Source: Bradyrhizobium arachidis
Lineage (GTDB): Bacteria > Pseudomonadota > Alphaproteobacteria > Rhizobiales > Xanthobacteraceae
DNA: 64,000 bases
Direction of reading: 5' to 3'
NCBI RefSeq assembly: GCF_024758505.1
Contig: NZ_CP077970.1
Coordinates: 5,394,001 to 5,458,000, forward strand
The translations under genes and the position numbers were made by a program. The first letter of the stretch is position 1, and each line of letters begins with the position of its first letter. Below are positions 51,567 through 63,285 of the stretch, piece by piece. The notes beneath the pieces are model-generated. The model saw only the letters and a list, made by a program, of their open reading frames with translations, did no database searches and was not told the origin of the DNA.

Positions 51567-52541
51567 TTGGCCAGCCACGACCATCACGCCGGCCATCACC
51601 ACCATCATGGCCATGCCGACCACAGTCATGGCCATAGCCATGATCACGGTCATGCGCACGTCCACGCGCCCGCCAACTTCGGCAAAGCCTTCGCGATCGG
51701 CATTACGCTCAACATCGCGCTCGTCGTGACTGAAGCGGTCTACGGCTATATCGGCAACTCCACCGCCCTGCTCGCCGATGCCGGTCATAACCTCAGCGAC
51801 GTACTCGGCCTCGTCGTGGCCTGGGGCGCATCGGTCGCCGCCAAACGAGCGCCGAGCGGCCGCTTCACCTACGGTTTTCGCGCCTCGACCATTTTGGCTG
51901 CGCTTGCCAACGCCGTGTTCCTGCTGGTCGCGACCGGCGCGATCGGCTGGGAGGCAATCTTGCGCCTGCGCGAGCCGGAGCCGATCGCAGGCGTCACCGT
52001 GATGGTGGTCGCCGGCATCGGCATCTTGATCAACGGTTTTACCGCGATGCTGTTCGCGCGCGGCCGCAAGGACGACATCAACATCGAAGGCGCCTATCTC
52101 CACATGGCCGCCGATGCCGCGGTCTCGCTCGGCGTCGTGGTCTCGGCGGCGCTGATCATCTGGACCGGCTGGCTCTGGCTCGATCCGGTGACAAGTCTGG
52201 TCATCTGCGCCACCATCCTCTGGAGCACGACCAGCCTGCTGCGTAGCTCCGTCGACATGTCGATGGCCGCCGCCCCGAAGGGCACCGATCTTGCCGCCAT
52301 CAGAGGTTTTTTGATGCAGCGGCCCGGCGTCTCAGGAATCCACGACCTCCACGTCTGGCCGATCAGCACAACCGAGACGGCGCTGACCTGTCACCTCGTC
52401 ATGCCCGATGGCGCCGGAGACGATTTTCTGATGGAGACCGCGGACAAGTTGAAGGCAACCTTCCGGATCGGCCACACCACCCTGCAGGTGGAGACGCATC
52501 CCGACAACGGCTGCGCGCTGGCGCCGGATGATGTGGTGTGA
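51567..52541 (+). CDS. czcD: Cation diffusion facilitator exporter with His-rich N-terminus
   Basis: A 324-residue inner-membrane metal/proton antiporter. The first 33 residues contain 17 histidines. Six hydrophobic helices follow, with the metal site H74-x3-D78 (DAGHNLSDVLG) in helix 2 and its partner HMAADAAVSLG in helix 5, and a C-terminal cytoplasmic domain (SGIHDLHVW). The start is a TTG at 51567 with GAAGGAG eight bases before it. It follows the CzcA-type pump by 26 bp and probably delivers or clears Zn/Cd/Co with it. Confidence 0.92.
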   Translation: MASHDHHAGHHHHHGHADHSHGHSHDHGHAHVHAPANFGKAFAIGITLNIALVVTEAVYGYIGNSTALLADAGHNLSDVLGLVVAWGASVAAKRAPSGRFTYGFRASTILAALANAVFLLVATGAIGWEAILRLREPEPIAGVTVMVVAGIGILINGFTAMLFARGRKDDINIEGAYLHMAADAAVSLGVVVSAALIIWTGWLWLDPVTSLVICATILWSTTSLLRSSVDMSMAAAPKGTDLAAIRGFLMQRPGVSGIHDLHVWPISTTETALTCHLVMPDGAGDDFLMETADKLKATFRIGHTTLQVETHPDNGCALAPDDVV

Positions 52542-52561
52542 GCGCGCGAAAGCTCTCGCCC

Positions 52562-52643
52562 CTGTCATTGCGAGCGCAGCGAAGCAATCCAGACTATTTC
52601 CGCGGTGAGATTCTGGATTGCTTCGCTGCGCTCGCAATGACAG
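52562..52643. repeat. Perfect 32-bp inverted repeat of a dispersed type
   Basis: The left arm at 52562-52593 (beginning CTGTCATTGCGAGCGCAGCG) and the right arm at 52612-52643 are exact reverse complements around an 18-base centre. It sits between two convergent genes. The TCATTGCGAGCG...CAATCCAG type of sequence is common between bradyrhizobial genes (from memory). It can form a very stable hairpin that may end transcription from both sides. Confidence 0.85.
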
Positions 52644-52676
52644 CGGTGAATACGTTTGGCGCCGGCAAGTTTGCGC

Positions 52677-53537
52677 CTACGCCACCTTCGCCGTCACGAC
52701 CCACACCGACCCCGGCAGCGCGACCGCCTGCCCCTTCACATAGGGCGTCAGCATCTCGCGGATCGAGGCTTTCGCGGCCTCACGCGTCTCCGGCGGATGT
52801 CCCTCGAGTGCCCGGTTGGCGGGACCGATCTGCAAGGCGCCGTCGACGGCCGCATCGAGACCGCCGCCGATCGCGATGTCCATCGCCAGATTGTGGGGCT
52901 GCATCGCGATGTCGGTGAAGCCGGCGCCGTTGAGAATGCGCGTCACGCGCTCCTCGGAAGCGAAGGCGAACGGGCCGGGATCCTCCGGACCGACCGGCGG
53001 CATTTTTGGCACGTGCTTGTAGACCGCCATCAGCGGCGCCATCATCCAGGGGTTTTCGCGCGGCTCGCGCCAGCAGATGAAGGCAAGCCGCCCCGACGGT
53101 TTTAGCGCACGGCGCAGATTGGTGAAGGAGGCAACCGGATCGGCGAAGAACATCACGCCGAAACGCGAGACAAGGAGATCGTAGCTCGCGGGATCGAACG
53201 GATAGACCGTCGCATCCGCGAGCACGAAATCGAGCGGCAGACCCTTTGGCGCAATCGCGCGTGCCTGCGCCAGCATCGGGCCCGACACGTCGAGGCCGAG
53301 CGCAAATCCGTTGGGTGCGACCGCCTTCGCAAACGCAATCGTCGTAGCACCCGAGCCGCAACCGATGTCCATCACGCGCTCGCCCGCCTGCGGCTTCGCG
53401 CGCGCGATCAGGAGATCGGCGATGGGCCCAAGCAAAATCTCCTGCGCCGCCTGACGGTCGGCCCATTTCTGGCCGCCGGGCCCGTTCCAATAGGCGATCT
53501 GATCGGCGTTCTGCTCGTGTCCGCTTGGCTGTACCAT
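52677..53537 (-). CDS. Class I SAM-dependent methyltransferase
   Basis: A 286-residue soluble methyltransferase with the Rossmann motif I VMDIGCGSGATT at residues 55-66, the acidic end of strand 2 (GLDVSGPML) and motif region FVLADATVYPF with YDLLVSRFGVMFF. It resembles the ubiquinone/menaquinone-type and related class I enzymes, but no specific substrate can be read. It is alone, convergent with the CDF gene. Confidence 0.85.
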   Translation of the reverse strand: MVQPSGHEQNADQIAYWNGPGGQKWADRQAAQEILLGPIADLLIARAKPQAGERVMDIGCGSGATTIAFAKAVAPNGFALGLDVSGPMLAQARAIAPKGLPLDFVLADATVYPFDPASYDLLVSRFGVMFFADPVASFTNLRRALKPSGRLAFICWREPRENPWMMAPLMAVYKHVPKMPPVGPEDPGPFAFASEERVTRILNGAGFTDIAMQPHNLAMDIAIGGGLDAAVDGALQIGPANRALEGHPPETREAAKASIREMLTPYVKGQAVALPGSVWVVTAKVA

Positions 53538-53730
53538 GGGCGCCCCTCTGGCAACTTGGTCGAAAGACCCCGATGCCGAAACGCAAAGGCGCCGTCAACT
53601 GCCGGTACCTGTTCTGTCGACTCGGCGGCGAGACAAGTTTGCGGCTCCCCGCGCTGTACGGCGTCCGAGGTTGACGGATGGTGAGAGGACTTAGCTGCCG
53701 AGTTGCGCTACGCCAATGCGCCAGGCAAAA

Positions 53731-53922
53731 TCATTCGGCTGCCAGCGAGGCTCCGGTTCGCTTCGCAAGGACGCGGCGAAAGTCCGTTGCCAGTTCGTCG
53801 TAGTAGCGAGCAAGCTCCTCGTAAAAAGCCTTTCCGGCCTCGTCGCGCGCTTCTTGAGCTGCTTTCATACAGTGGGCGGCTTTGGACTCGTACCTTTCCA
53901 ACTTCGTGCGAAGATCACTCAT
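53731..53922 (-). CDS. Small helical protein of unknown function
   Basis: A 63-residue hydrophilic, mostly helical protein (MSDLRTKLERYESKAAHC, then FYEELARYYDELATDFR). Charged heptad-like spacing suggests a helical hairpin or coiled coil. The ATG at 53922 is chosen because the upstream part of the frame (to 54024) lacks such character. Similar short proteins are widespread in bradyrhizobia as I recall. No operon partner. Confidence 0.6.
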   Translation of the reverse strand: MSDLRTKLERYESKAAHCMKAAQEARDEAGKAFYEELARYYDELATDFRRVLAKRTGASLAAE

Positions 53923-54157
53923 CACGGCGGTACTCCACGCTAACCACGGGAACTGGAACCGTGGGTCCGGCTGCGACCGAAACAATGACCGAACGAAGGC
54001 AATTTTGGACCCGCCGGGGGCCATTTCTAGGCGCCGGATGCGTGGCGAAAGGCCCGCCTGCGCCCGTTGGGCTCCGGCGCGGCAGCCTTCGCTCGCTTAG
54101 CGTCAATGATGTTTTGAGCTGGCCTGCCCAGCCGAAACTCGCGAAGCGAGCGAAGGC
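53923..54157. other. Intergenic region between the small protein gene and tRNA-Val
   Basis: About 235 bp. Next to the tRNA 3' end is a hairpin: CAGCC...GGCTG arms enclosing CTCGC/GCGAG (54130-54160), which may be the tRNA terminator on the minus strand. Nothing else was recognised. Confidence 0.4.
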
Positions 54158-54234
54158 TGGTGGGCGGTCACGGATTCGAACCGCGGACCCTCTCGGTGTA
54201 AACGAGATGCTCTAACCAGCTGAGCTAACCGCCC
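54158..54234 (-). tRNA. tRNA-Val (TAC)
   Basis: A 77-base cloverleaf on the minus strand: acceptor GGGCGGT pairs with ACCGCCC, D-arm GCTCAGCTGGTTAGAGC, anticodon stem CTCGT with loop TTTACAC giving anticodon TAC, T-arm GTCCGCGGTTCGAATCCGTG, and encoded CCA at 54160-54158. Confidence 0.94.
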
Positions 54235-54280
54235 TCGCCGCCTCTTTAGCCTCGCCGCCCCCGGCGGGGCAAGCCTAACG

Positions 54281-54685
54281 TCAGTCTTTGGGCCTTCCCG
54301 GCAGCCCCGGAACGGCGTCGATCCAGACCGCGGCCGACTGGCACCAGATCTGCCGGACGGGCCGCAAGGCGTCACGCTGGCGGATGCTACCCCAGCGGAT
54401 GCCCCAATCGCCGGCCTGGTCGCCCTCGCCGCTCGCGAACAACGGGGAGCCACAGTCGCCGCAAAAGTGCTGGAAGCGCAGCCGGCCGTTATCGCCGCGC
54501 TTGCCATAGACCTTTGGCGTCCCGCCGGTGAGCCGGACATCGGCCGCCGAACAGAGCGCCGTGACCCGGAACGGCGATCCCGTCAGCGTCTGGCAATCCC
54601 GGCAATGGCAGACCGAGACCGCCTCAGCGTCGATCTCGGCCTCATAGGTGATTTTCGCGCAATGGCACTGTCCGTCGATCTGCAT
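54281..54685 (-). CDS. GFA-family (CENP-V type) zinc protein
   Basis: A 134-residue protein of the glutathione-dependent-formaldehyde-activating fold family. The zinc cysteines are all present: C7 and C9 (GQCHCAK), C26, C28 and C31 (VCHCRDCQ), and C75 and C78 (FCGDCGSPLF). Members may act on glutathione adducts but most have no proven reaction. It follows lon on the same strand after a strong terminator, so it is probably transcribed on its own. Confidence 0.9.
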   Translation of the reverse strand: MQIDGQCHCAKITYEAEIDAEAVSVCHCRDCQTLTGSPFRVTALCSAADVRLTGGTPKVYGKRGDNGRLRFQHFCGDCGSPLFASGEGDQAGDWGIRWGSIRQRDALRPVRQIWCQSAAVWIDAVPGLPGRPKD

Positions 54686-54702
54686 CGCCTTGCCTCAAAA
54701 CA

Positions 54703-54728
54703 AAAACGGCGCCCGAAGGCGCCGTTTT
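54703..54728 (-). terminator. Rho-independent terminator after lon
   Basis: AAAACGGCGCC (54703-54713) and GGCGCCGTTTT (54718-54728) form a perfect 11-bp stem with a four-base loop. On the minus strand the stem ends in a T-rich stretch, 16 bases past the lon stop. The symmetrical A/T flanks would let it work in both directions. Confidence 0.88.
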
Positions 54729-54743
54729 ATCATTAGCTTGAGA

Positions 54744-57167
<2,424 letters not shown>

Positions 57168-57489
57168 GGCCTTATCCTTTTGCTGTGCCCCCTTGCACGC
57201 AGTCCGCCTGGCTTTGCGCAACCGCCACAAGGTGCCGAAATGATCCGGTTTTTTCGTGCGGTCCGAACCTTCGGACCAGCTCTGCCGGATCGAAACTGAG
57301 GCGAATCTTGAAGGGAATTCTTGCTCGCCGCTGACATTAGGTGGCTATCGACCCGGGGGGTGTCAAGTCATTGAAAAACGCACGCCATTCAGCGCTTTAC
57401 GCGAGCTGAACGGCCACGCAACATTGGCTGCGGAAGCACTCTCCGCAGCCTTCCTGTCAGACGGAACGGTATGCTGCACCAGCGCGGTA
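57168..57489 (-). promoter_or_regulatory. clpX-lon intergenic region with hairpin
   Basis: The 322 bp should hold the clpX terminator and the lon promoter. A hairpin with 9-bp arms GGCTGCGGA (57426-57434) and TCCGCAGCC (57442-57450) lies 40 bp past the clpX stop; no good T-run follows it. I could not find a convincing heat-shock (sigma-32 type) or housekeeping promoter by eye. Confidence 0.4.
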
Positions 57490-58761
57490 TTACGCGCTGG
57501 CGTTTTCGACCGCACGGTCGGAGCGATCCGCGTAGATGTACAGCGGCCGCGCCGTGCCTTCCACGACTTCGCGGGAGATCACGACCTCTTCCACACCTTC
57601 CAGGCCCGGCAGGTCGAACATTGTCTCGAGCAGGATCGCCTCGAGGATCGAACGCAGGCCACGCGCGCCGGTCTTGCGCTCGATCGCCTTGCGGGCGACC
57701 GCGCCAAGCGCCTCGTCGGCGAAGGTCAGCTCGATGTTCTCCATCTCGAACAGGCGCTGGTACTGCTTCACCAGCGCGTTCTTCGGGTCGGTCAGGATCT
57801 TCTTCAGCGAGGTCTCGTCGAGATCCTCGAGCGTCGCAACGACGGGCAGACGGCCGACGAACTCGGGGATGAGGCCGTACTTCAGGAGATCCTCAGGCTC
57901 GACGTGACGGAAGATCTCGCCGGTGCGGCGGTCTTCCGGCGCGAGCACGGATGCGCCGAAGCCGATCGAGGTCGAACGTCCCCGGGCGGAGATGATCTTC
58001 TCTAGCCCTGAGAAGGCGCCGCCGCAGATGAACAGGATGTTGGTGGTATCCACCTGCAGGAACTCCTGCTGCGGATGCTTGCGGCCGCCCTGCGGCGGGA
58101 CCGAAGCCACCGTGCCTTCCATGATCTTCAGCAGCGCCTGCTGCACGCCCTCGCCCGACACGTCGCGGGTGATCGAGGGGTTGTCGGACTTGCGGCTGAT
58201 CTTGTCGATCTCGTCGATGTAGACGATGCCGCGCTGCGCGCGCTCGACGTTGTAGTCGGCGGCCTGCAGCAGCTTCAGGATGATGTTCTCGACGTCCTCA
58301 CCGACATAGCCGGCTTCGGTCAGCGTCGTCGCGTCGGCCATCGTGAAGGGCACGTCCAGGATGCGGGCGAGCGTCTGCGCGAGCAGCGTCTTGCCCGAGC
58401 CGGTCGGACCGATCAGCAGGATGTTCGACTTCGCGAGTTCGACGTCGTTGTGCTTGGTCTGGTGGTTGAGGCGCTTGTAGTGATTGTGGACCGCGACCGA
58501 CAAAACCTTCTTGGCGTGGCTCTGGCCGATCACGTAGTCGTCCAGCACCTTGCAGATTTCCTTCGGCGTCGGAATGCCGTCGCGCGACTTCACCAGCGAG
58601 GACTTGTTCTCCTCACGGATGATGTCCATGCAGAGTTCGACGCACTCGTCGCAGATGAAGACCGTGGGACCCGCGATCAGTTTGCGGACTTCGTGCTGGC
58701 TCTTGCCGCAGAACGAGCAATACAGCGTGTTCTTGGAGTCGCTCGTGCCGACCTTACTCAT
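57490..58761 (-). CDS. clpX: ClpX ATPase subunit of the Clp protease
   Basis: A 423-residue AAA+ unfoldase that feeds ClpP. It has an N-terminal zinc-binding domain (C15, C18, C37, C40), Walker A GPTGSGKT at residues 118-125, Walker [10 protein letters not shown], and the IGF-type loop region for docking ClpP (SIGFGA). The ATG at 58761 ([10 protein letters not shown]) is the family start; a longer frame to 58806 lacks support. clpP lies upstream on the same strand after a 514-bp gap. Confidence 0.96.
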   Translation of the reverse strand: MSKVGTSDSKNTLYCSFCGKSQHEVRKLIAGPTVFICDECVELCMDIIREENKSSLVKSRDGIPTPKEICKVLDDYVIGQSHAKKVLSVAVHNHYKRLNHQTKHNDVELAKSNILLIGPTGSGKTLLAQTLARILDVPFTMADATTLTEAGYVGEDVENIILKLLQAADYNVERAQRGIVYIDEIDKISRKSDNPSITRDVSGEGVQQALLKIMEGTVASVPPQGGRKHPQQEFLQVDTTNILFICGGAFSGLEKIISARGRSTSIGFGASVLAPEDRRTGEIFRHVEPEDLLKYGLIPEFVGRLPVVATLEDLDETSLKKILTDPKNALVKQYQRLFEMENIELTFADEALGAVARKAIERKTGARGLRSILEAILLETMFDLPGLEGVEEVVISREVVEGTARPLYIYADRSDRAVENASA

Positions 58762-59275
58762 TCCTGTCTCCGTCCGCGGTTCGATCCGTCCGCCCGATCG
58801 CTCCATTCTGGCACTTCGGCCGTCTTGAAGCTGAAATAGAGCAAATTCCGTACCAAAAAAGACCCTACGCGCTACATCCCGTGCGAATCACGGTCACTCG
58901 ATTCTCCCGCGATCATATAGCCGATCAATCGTAGCCAACCATGCTGTCACCCGACTATCAAGAATTCGCTAATCGGGCGGCTTCCCGCTACCCGTGACAA
59001 TACCGTGATTTCACGTCTTGGCACGAAAGAAGTGACCGAAACCACCCCGGCGTTGCTGGATTGCCACGAAAAACAAGCACGAAAGCGGAACTTTCTGCCT
59101 GCCGCGGGGCGCAAATCACGCTTTCCGCGCCATCGGTTAACGTGAATGCCGCCTTTGCGATCCCCAGGGTCGCTCTTGCGATCCCTCGGGTCGCTCTTGC
59201 GATCCCGGGGGCGCTCTTGCGATCCCGGGGGCGCTCGCGCCATCCCCGGGGTCGTTGGTTGCAAGCTCCGGGCTC
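58762..59275 (-). other. Long clpP-clpX intergenic region with tandem repeat
   Basis: These 514 bp contain no gene I can support. Near the clpP end is a tandem repeat (59155-59236, listed separately). The rest (58762-59100) is less GC-rich than its surroundings and should hold the clpX promoter. An open frame across it and into clpP has low-complexity text and is rejected. Confidence 0.5.
59155..59236. repeat. Tandem repeat of 20-21 bp just after clpP
   Basis: Four adjacent units begin TTGCGATCCC and end GCTC: 59155-59175 and 59176-59196 (21 bp, centre CAGGGTC or TCGGGTC), then 59197-59216 and 59217-59236 (20 bp, identical to each other). A decayed fifth unit follows to about 59255. It lies 40 bp past the clpP stop on its transcript. 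There are no spacers, so it is not a CRISPR array. Confidence 0.85.
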
Positions 59276-59911
59276 TTACGGGGCTTTCGTCGGCGCCGGT
59301 TCCTCGGCGCGCTTGTCGATCACCTTGTCGACGAGACCAAACTCCTTGGCATCGGTGGCGGTGAGGAACTTGTCGCGCTCCAGTGCGTCCTCGATCGCCT
59401 TGTAGGTTTGGCCGGTGTGCTTCACGTAAATCTCGTTGAGCCGCTTCTTCAGGTTCAGGATCTCCTGCGCGTGCAGCATGATGTCGGTGGCCTGGCCCTG
59501 GAAGCCGCCGGAGGGCTGGTGCACCATGATGCGCGAGTTCGGCAGCGTGAAACGCATGTCCTTCTCGCCGGCGCAGAGCAGCAGCGAGCCCATCGAGGCG
59601 GCCTGGCCGGTGCACAGCGTCGAGACCGGCGGGCGGATGAACTGCATGGTGTCGTAGATCGCAAGGCCCGACGTCACCACGCCGCCCGGCGAGTTGATGT
59701 ACATCGAGATTTCCTTCTTCGGATTTTCCGCTTCGAGGAACAAGAGCTGCGCGACGATCAGCGTCGACATGCCGTCCTCGACCGGCCCGGTCACGAAGAT
59801 GATGCGCTCCTTCAACAGGCGCGAGAAAATGTCGTAGGCGCGCTCGCCACGGTTGGTCTGCTCGACCACCATGGGCACGAGGTTCATGTAAGTTTCGACC
59901 GGATCGCGCAT
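59276..59911 (-). CDS. clpP: ATP-dependent Clp protease proteolytic subunit
   Basis: A 211-residue serine peptidase forming the proteolytic barrel. The catalytic triad is intact: S106 (GQAASMGS), H131 (MVHQPSGG) and D180 (ERDKF). The N-terminus ([19 protein letters not shown]) includes the usual processed region, and the C-terminus is a Pro/Ala/Glu tail. It lies 280 bp after tig and before clpX, the common tig-clpP-clpX order. Confidence 0.96.
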   Translation of the reverse strand: MRDPVETYMNLVPMVVEQTNRGERAYDIFSRLLKERIIFVTGPVEDGMSTLIVAQLLFLEAENPKKEISMYINSPGGVVTSGLAIYDTMQFIRPPVSTLCTGQAASMGSLLLCAGEKDMRFTLPNSRIMVHQPSGGFQGQATDIMLHAQEILNLKKRLNEIYVKHTGQTYKAIEDALERDKFLTATDAKEFGLVDKVIDKRAEEPAPTKAP

Positions 59912-60191
59912 GAGTCACCTAGGGTTGGCGGAGCGGACATCGCTTTACGGCAAGACAGTTTCGAAAGACAGTTTCGAGCTGGGATGCCGGGCGCTGATGC
60001 ACGTCCCGTGATGCAGGACTTGAAAGACGGTTTGACAGATATAGGCCAATTCACCGGAGACAAGACCGGAACGAATTAAGGCTTAACCCGAGAAGTCAGT
60101 TGAAGCTGATTCTTGCGAACAGGCCCAGCCGGCCACCTGGCTAGCTGGGCCCTTCCGCGGATCATCCTTAATGGAAGGCTTCGCGCCTTCG
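59912..60191 (-). promoter_or_regulatory. tig-clpP intergenic region with hairpin
   Basis: 280 bp. GGCCCAGC (60123-60130) and GCTGGGCC (60145-60152) form an 8-bp stem 40 bases beyond the tig stop and are the likely tig terminator, though the T-run is poor. The rest should hold the clpP promoter, which I could not pinpoint. Confidence 0.4.
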
Positions 60192-61553
60192 TCAGGCGGC
60201 GGGCTTGTCCGCCTCGTCGTCCTTGTAGAGGTCCTCACGCGCAACCTTCTTCTCGGTCACGTTGGCAAGCTCCAGGATGAAGTCGACCACCTTGTCTTCA
60301 TAGATCGGGGCACGAAGCTGGGCCAGCGCGTTGGCATTGTTGCGATAAAAGTCCCAGACTTCCTTTTCGCGGCCGGGCATCGAGCGCGCGCGCTCGATCA
60401 CCGCGCGACCCACCTCGTCGTCGGTCACGGTGATCTTGTTCTTCTCGCCGATCTCCGAGAGCACGAGGCCGAGGCGCACGCGGCGGTCGGCGATCTTGCG
60501 ATACTCGTCCCGCGCCTTGTCCTCGGTGGTGTCCTCGTCGGCAAATGTCTTGCCGGCCGAGTCCATCTCGGCCTTCACCGAGTTCCACATCAGATTGAAC
60601 TCCTCGTCGACGAGCGACTGCGGCGCGTCGAAGCGATGCGCCTCGTCGAGACGGTCGAGCAGCGCGCGCTTGACGCGCTGGCGCGTCGCACCGGCGAACT
60701 CGGCGACCAGCCGCTCGCGCGCGGCCTGCTTCAGCTTGTCGAGCGATTCAAGGCCGAGCGTCTTGGCGAACTCGTCGTCGATCGCAACGTCCTGGGGCGC
60801 TTCGACCAGCGTTGCCGTGGTCTCGAACTCGGCGGCCTGGCCGGCCAGCTTGGCGTTGCCGTAGTTCTTGGGGAAGCCCGCCTTCACCGTGCGGGTCTCG
60901 CCCGCACCGATGCCGATGAGCTGGTCCTCGAAGCCGGGAATGAAGGTGTTGGAGCCGATCACAACCTGGATGCCTTCGCCGGTGCCGCCCTCGAACGCCA
61001 CGCCGTCGATGGTGCCCTTGAAGTTGACGGTGACGCGATCGCCCGATTCCGCCTTGGCGCCCTCACCCTTCGGCGAGTAGTTGCGGTTCGAGTCGGCAAT
61101 GCGCTTGATCGCCTCGTCGACATCGGCGTCGGTGACGTCCGCGACGGGCTTTTCGACCTGAAAACTCTTGAAGTCGGCGAGCGCAATCGGCGGCACCACT
61201 TCGATCGCGACCGTGTAGGTCAGGTCGGATTTGCCGGACAGCAGTTCCTCGACCTCTTTCTGCTCGGTCGGCATCGTGATCTTCGGCTCGGTCGCGAGCC
61301 GGAAGCCACGCTCGGAGAAGAGCTGCGTGTTGGTGTCGCGGATGGTCTGGTCGATGGTCTCGGCCATCACCGAACGGCCATAGACCTTCTTCAGATGGGC
61401 GACCGGCACCTTGCCGGGACGGAAGCCGTTGAGCTTCACCTTGTCCTTGAGGTCGACGAGCTTGGCATCGGCCTTGGCATCGAGATCAGCCGCGGAGACG
61501 CTGATCTTGAACTCGTGCTTCAATCCTTCCGCGAGGGTCTCTGTGACCTGCAT
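60192..61553 (-). CDS. tig: Trigger factor, ribosome-associated chaperone
   Basis: A 453-residue chaperone that binds nascent chains at the ribosome exit. The ribosome-docking motif GFRPGKVP is at residues 43-50, followed by the FKBP-type prolyl-isomerase domain ([20 protein letters not shown], about 168-250) and the helical C-terminal chaperone domain. The ATG at 61553 gives the standard MQVTETL start; the frame continues upstream to 61613 without support. It follows the tRNA-Leu gene on the same strand. Confidence 0.96.
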   Translation of the reverse strand: MQVTETLAEGLKHEFKISVSAADLDAKADAKLVDLKDKVKLNGFRPGKVPVAHLKKVYGRSVMAETIDQTIRDTNTQLFSERGFRLATEPKITMPTEQKEVEELLSGKSDLTYTVAIEVVPPIALADFKSFQVEKPVADVTDADVDEAIKRIADSNRNYSPKGEGAKAESGDRVTVNFKGTIDGVAFEGGTGEGIQVVIGSNTFIPGFEDQLIGIGAGETRTVKAGFPKNYGNAKLAGQAAEFETTATLVEAPQDVAIDDEFAKTLGLESLDKLKQAARERLVAEFAGATRQRVKRALLDRLDEAHRFDAPQSLVDEEFNLMWNSVKAEMDSAGKTFADEDTTEDKARDEYRKIADRRVRLGLVLSEIGEKNKITVTDDEVGRAVIERARSMPGREKEVWDFYRNNANALAQLRAPIYEDKVVDFILELANVTEKKVAREDLYKDDEADKPAA

Positions 61554-61736
61554 GGCGTTCAATCTTCTTCTCGTTCGGCCGCAGCGCTTGGACGCCGCGA
61601 CGCTTGTCATCAATCGATCCGGCGCGGAAGGCGTGTTGCCTTGCGCCGGTGGTTTGTCAGACCCGGCTCCTCAGGGGCATCTCGCCCATGAGGAACAAGT
61701 CCTTCGGTAATCCTCGTGCAAACGCTGATGAGCGCT

Positions 61737-61821
61737 TGGTGCGGGCGGAGGGACTCGAACCCCCACAACTTTCGTCACTGGAACCTAAATCCAGCGCGTC
61801 TACCAGTTCCGCCACGCCCGC
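61737..61821 (-). tRNA. tRNA-Leu (TAG)
   Basis: An 85-base class II tRNA on the minus strand: acceptor GCGGGCG/CGCCCGC, D-arm with TGGTAGACGC, anticodon stem CTGGA/TCCAG around loop TTTAGGT giving anticodon TAG, a long variable arm (TGACGAAAGTTGT), T-arm GGGGGTTCGAGTCCCTC, and encoded CCA at 61739-61737. Confidence 0.94.
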
Positions 61822-61959
61822 GTGAATTTGCATCCAGACCGGCCGCGATGCCGCGGGCGGCCGGGCTTATAGCATGTGCCTGCCTGTTCGCAGCAAAAAA
61901 ATGGCCTGATGCGGGCAGGTCCCGCCGCCCCTCAGGCGGCTGGACTTCCACCCTCAAAA

Positions 61960-63285
61960 ATGGTGCGCATTGGCCCGATGACAAGCGACGAATCCCGACC
62001 GAACCGACGCGAACTGATGGCCGGAATTGCCGCTGCCGTCATGATCCCGGCGCTGCCGACAAGACCGGTCCGCGCCTCGCAGGCTCGCCTGCTCACGGCC
62101 AAGGCCGACACTCTCTCGCTTCGCCCAAATGGGCCCGCAACGCCGGTCTGGTCATTCGCCGGCCCCGACCTCCGGCTCAAGCGTGGCCAAAGTCAGGAGG
62201 TCGCCTTCGACAATGGCCTGCCGTCCCCGGCAATCCTCTCCTGGCGCGGGCTCGACGCCGCAGCCGCGGCCGAACCCCTCCTGAACCGCCAGCCGGTCGC
62301 TGCCGGCGCGAAAGAAACTTCAATTATTTCAACCCCTCATGCCGGGACCCTGATGGTCGATCTTCGCCTGCTCGAAGACGGCTTGAAGCAGCCGGCGCGG
62401 CCGCTTCCCGTCATCGTCCAGGAGAGCGAGCCGGCCGCGGTCGACCGCGACGAGGTGTTTCTGGTCGAGGACTGGCGGCTAAACCCTGATGGCACGGCGA
62501 TGATCCCCGGCGCCGCAGGCACCGAGATCGCGCCGGTCTACACCGTCAACGGCAAGGTGGCGCCCGACCTCACCCTCCGTGCGAACGAGCGGCTGAGGCT
62601 GCGCTTGATCAATGGCTGCCAACGCGCTGTCATTGCGGTGAAAATCGACGGCATCGAGGTGACGATCATGGCGCTCGATGGCCAGCCCGCCGAACCGTTC
62701 GTCGCCCGCAATGGCGCCCTGGTGCTGGCGCCGGGCGGCCGGGCCGACGTCTTCCTGGACGGGACGGGCGCGCCCGGCTCCGCTTCACCGATCCTGCTCC
62801 ATGACGGCAAGGACGCCCGGCCCATCGCCCGGCTGGTGACCTCGACCGAGCCGCAGTTGCGGCCAAGCCGGCCGCCGACACCCTCACCCCTGCCGTCGAA
62901 CGGTTTGCCGGTCGAGCTCGGCCTCAAAAACGCCCTGCGGTTCGATGTCGCGCTGGGGACATCTGACAGCGGATGGGCGCGCCCGCAAAACTTCTCCGCC
63001 TCTTCGGCCCACGCCTTCCGCGCCAAGGCCGGCCGCACCGTCGTGCTGGCCCTCAAGAACACCGCCACCGTCGCAACCGTCTTCCACCTGCACGGCCACC
63101 ACTTCCGCCTGCTCGACCGGCTCGACGACGGCTGGAAGCCCTACTGGCTCGACACGCTCGCGGTTGAGCCCGGCCAGACCCACCGCATCGCGTTCGCGGC
63201 GACCTATCCCGGCCGCTATCTCATCGAGTCCGTTGCGACCGACTGGGCCGCGCCGCGGCTGCTGCGCTGGTACGCGGTGGAGTGA
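61960..63285 (+). CDS. Tat-exported multicopper-oxidase-fold protein lacking most copper ligands
   Basis: A 441-residue protein (423-435 from later starts) with three cupredoxin-like domains. The N-terminus has a twin-arginine signal (NRRELMAG then a hydrophobic stretch to VRAS), so it is exported folded. The usual copper motifs are largely lost: the first HWHG is replaced by SWRG, the second HxH by MVDLR, and the final HCHxxxH block by SVATDWAAPRLLRW; only HLHGHH near residue 376 remains. It therefore probably does not oxidise substrates and may be structural, as is the copper-free SufI/FtsP of E. coli; that parallel is inference. ATGs at 61960 and 61978 are both possible starts, neither with a good ribosome site. 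Confidence 0.82.
   Translation: MVRIGPMTSDESRPNRRELMAGIAAAVMIPALPTRPVRASQARLLTAKADTLSLRPNGPATPVWSFAGPDLRLKRGQSQEVAFDNGLPSPAILSWRGLDAAAAAEPLLNRQPVAAGAKETSIISTPHAGTLMVDLRLLEDGLKQPARPLPVIVQESEPAAVDRDEVFLVEDWRLNPDGTAMIPGAAGTEIAPVYTVNGKVAPDLTLRANERLRLRLINGCQRAVIAVKIDGIEVTIMALDGQPAEPFVARNGALVLAPGGRADVFLDGTGAPGSASPILLHDGKDARPIARLVTSTEPQLRPSRPPTPSPLPSNGLPVELGLKNALRFDVALGTSDSGWARPQNFSASSAHAFRAKAGRTVVLALKNTATVATVFHLHGHHFRLLDRLDDGWKPYWLDTLAVEPGQTHRIAFAATYPGRYLIESVATDWAAPRLLRWYAVE

Noticed and set aside
59155..59236. Possible CRISPR array
   Set aside because: The units are adjacent without unique spacers, only four or five copies exist, and no cas gene is in the window.
58947..59918. Frame across clpP and the tandem repeat on the minus strand
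   Set aside because: It overlaps clpP in another frame, and beyond it consists of repeat-derived RKSDP-type text, so it is not a gene.
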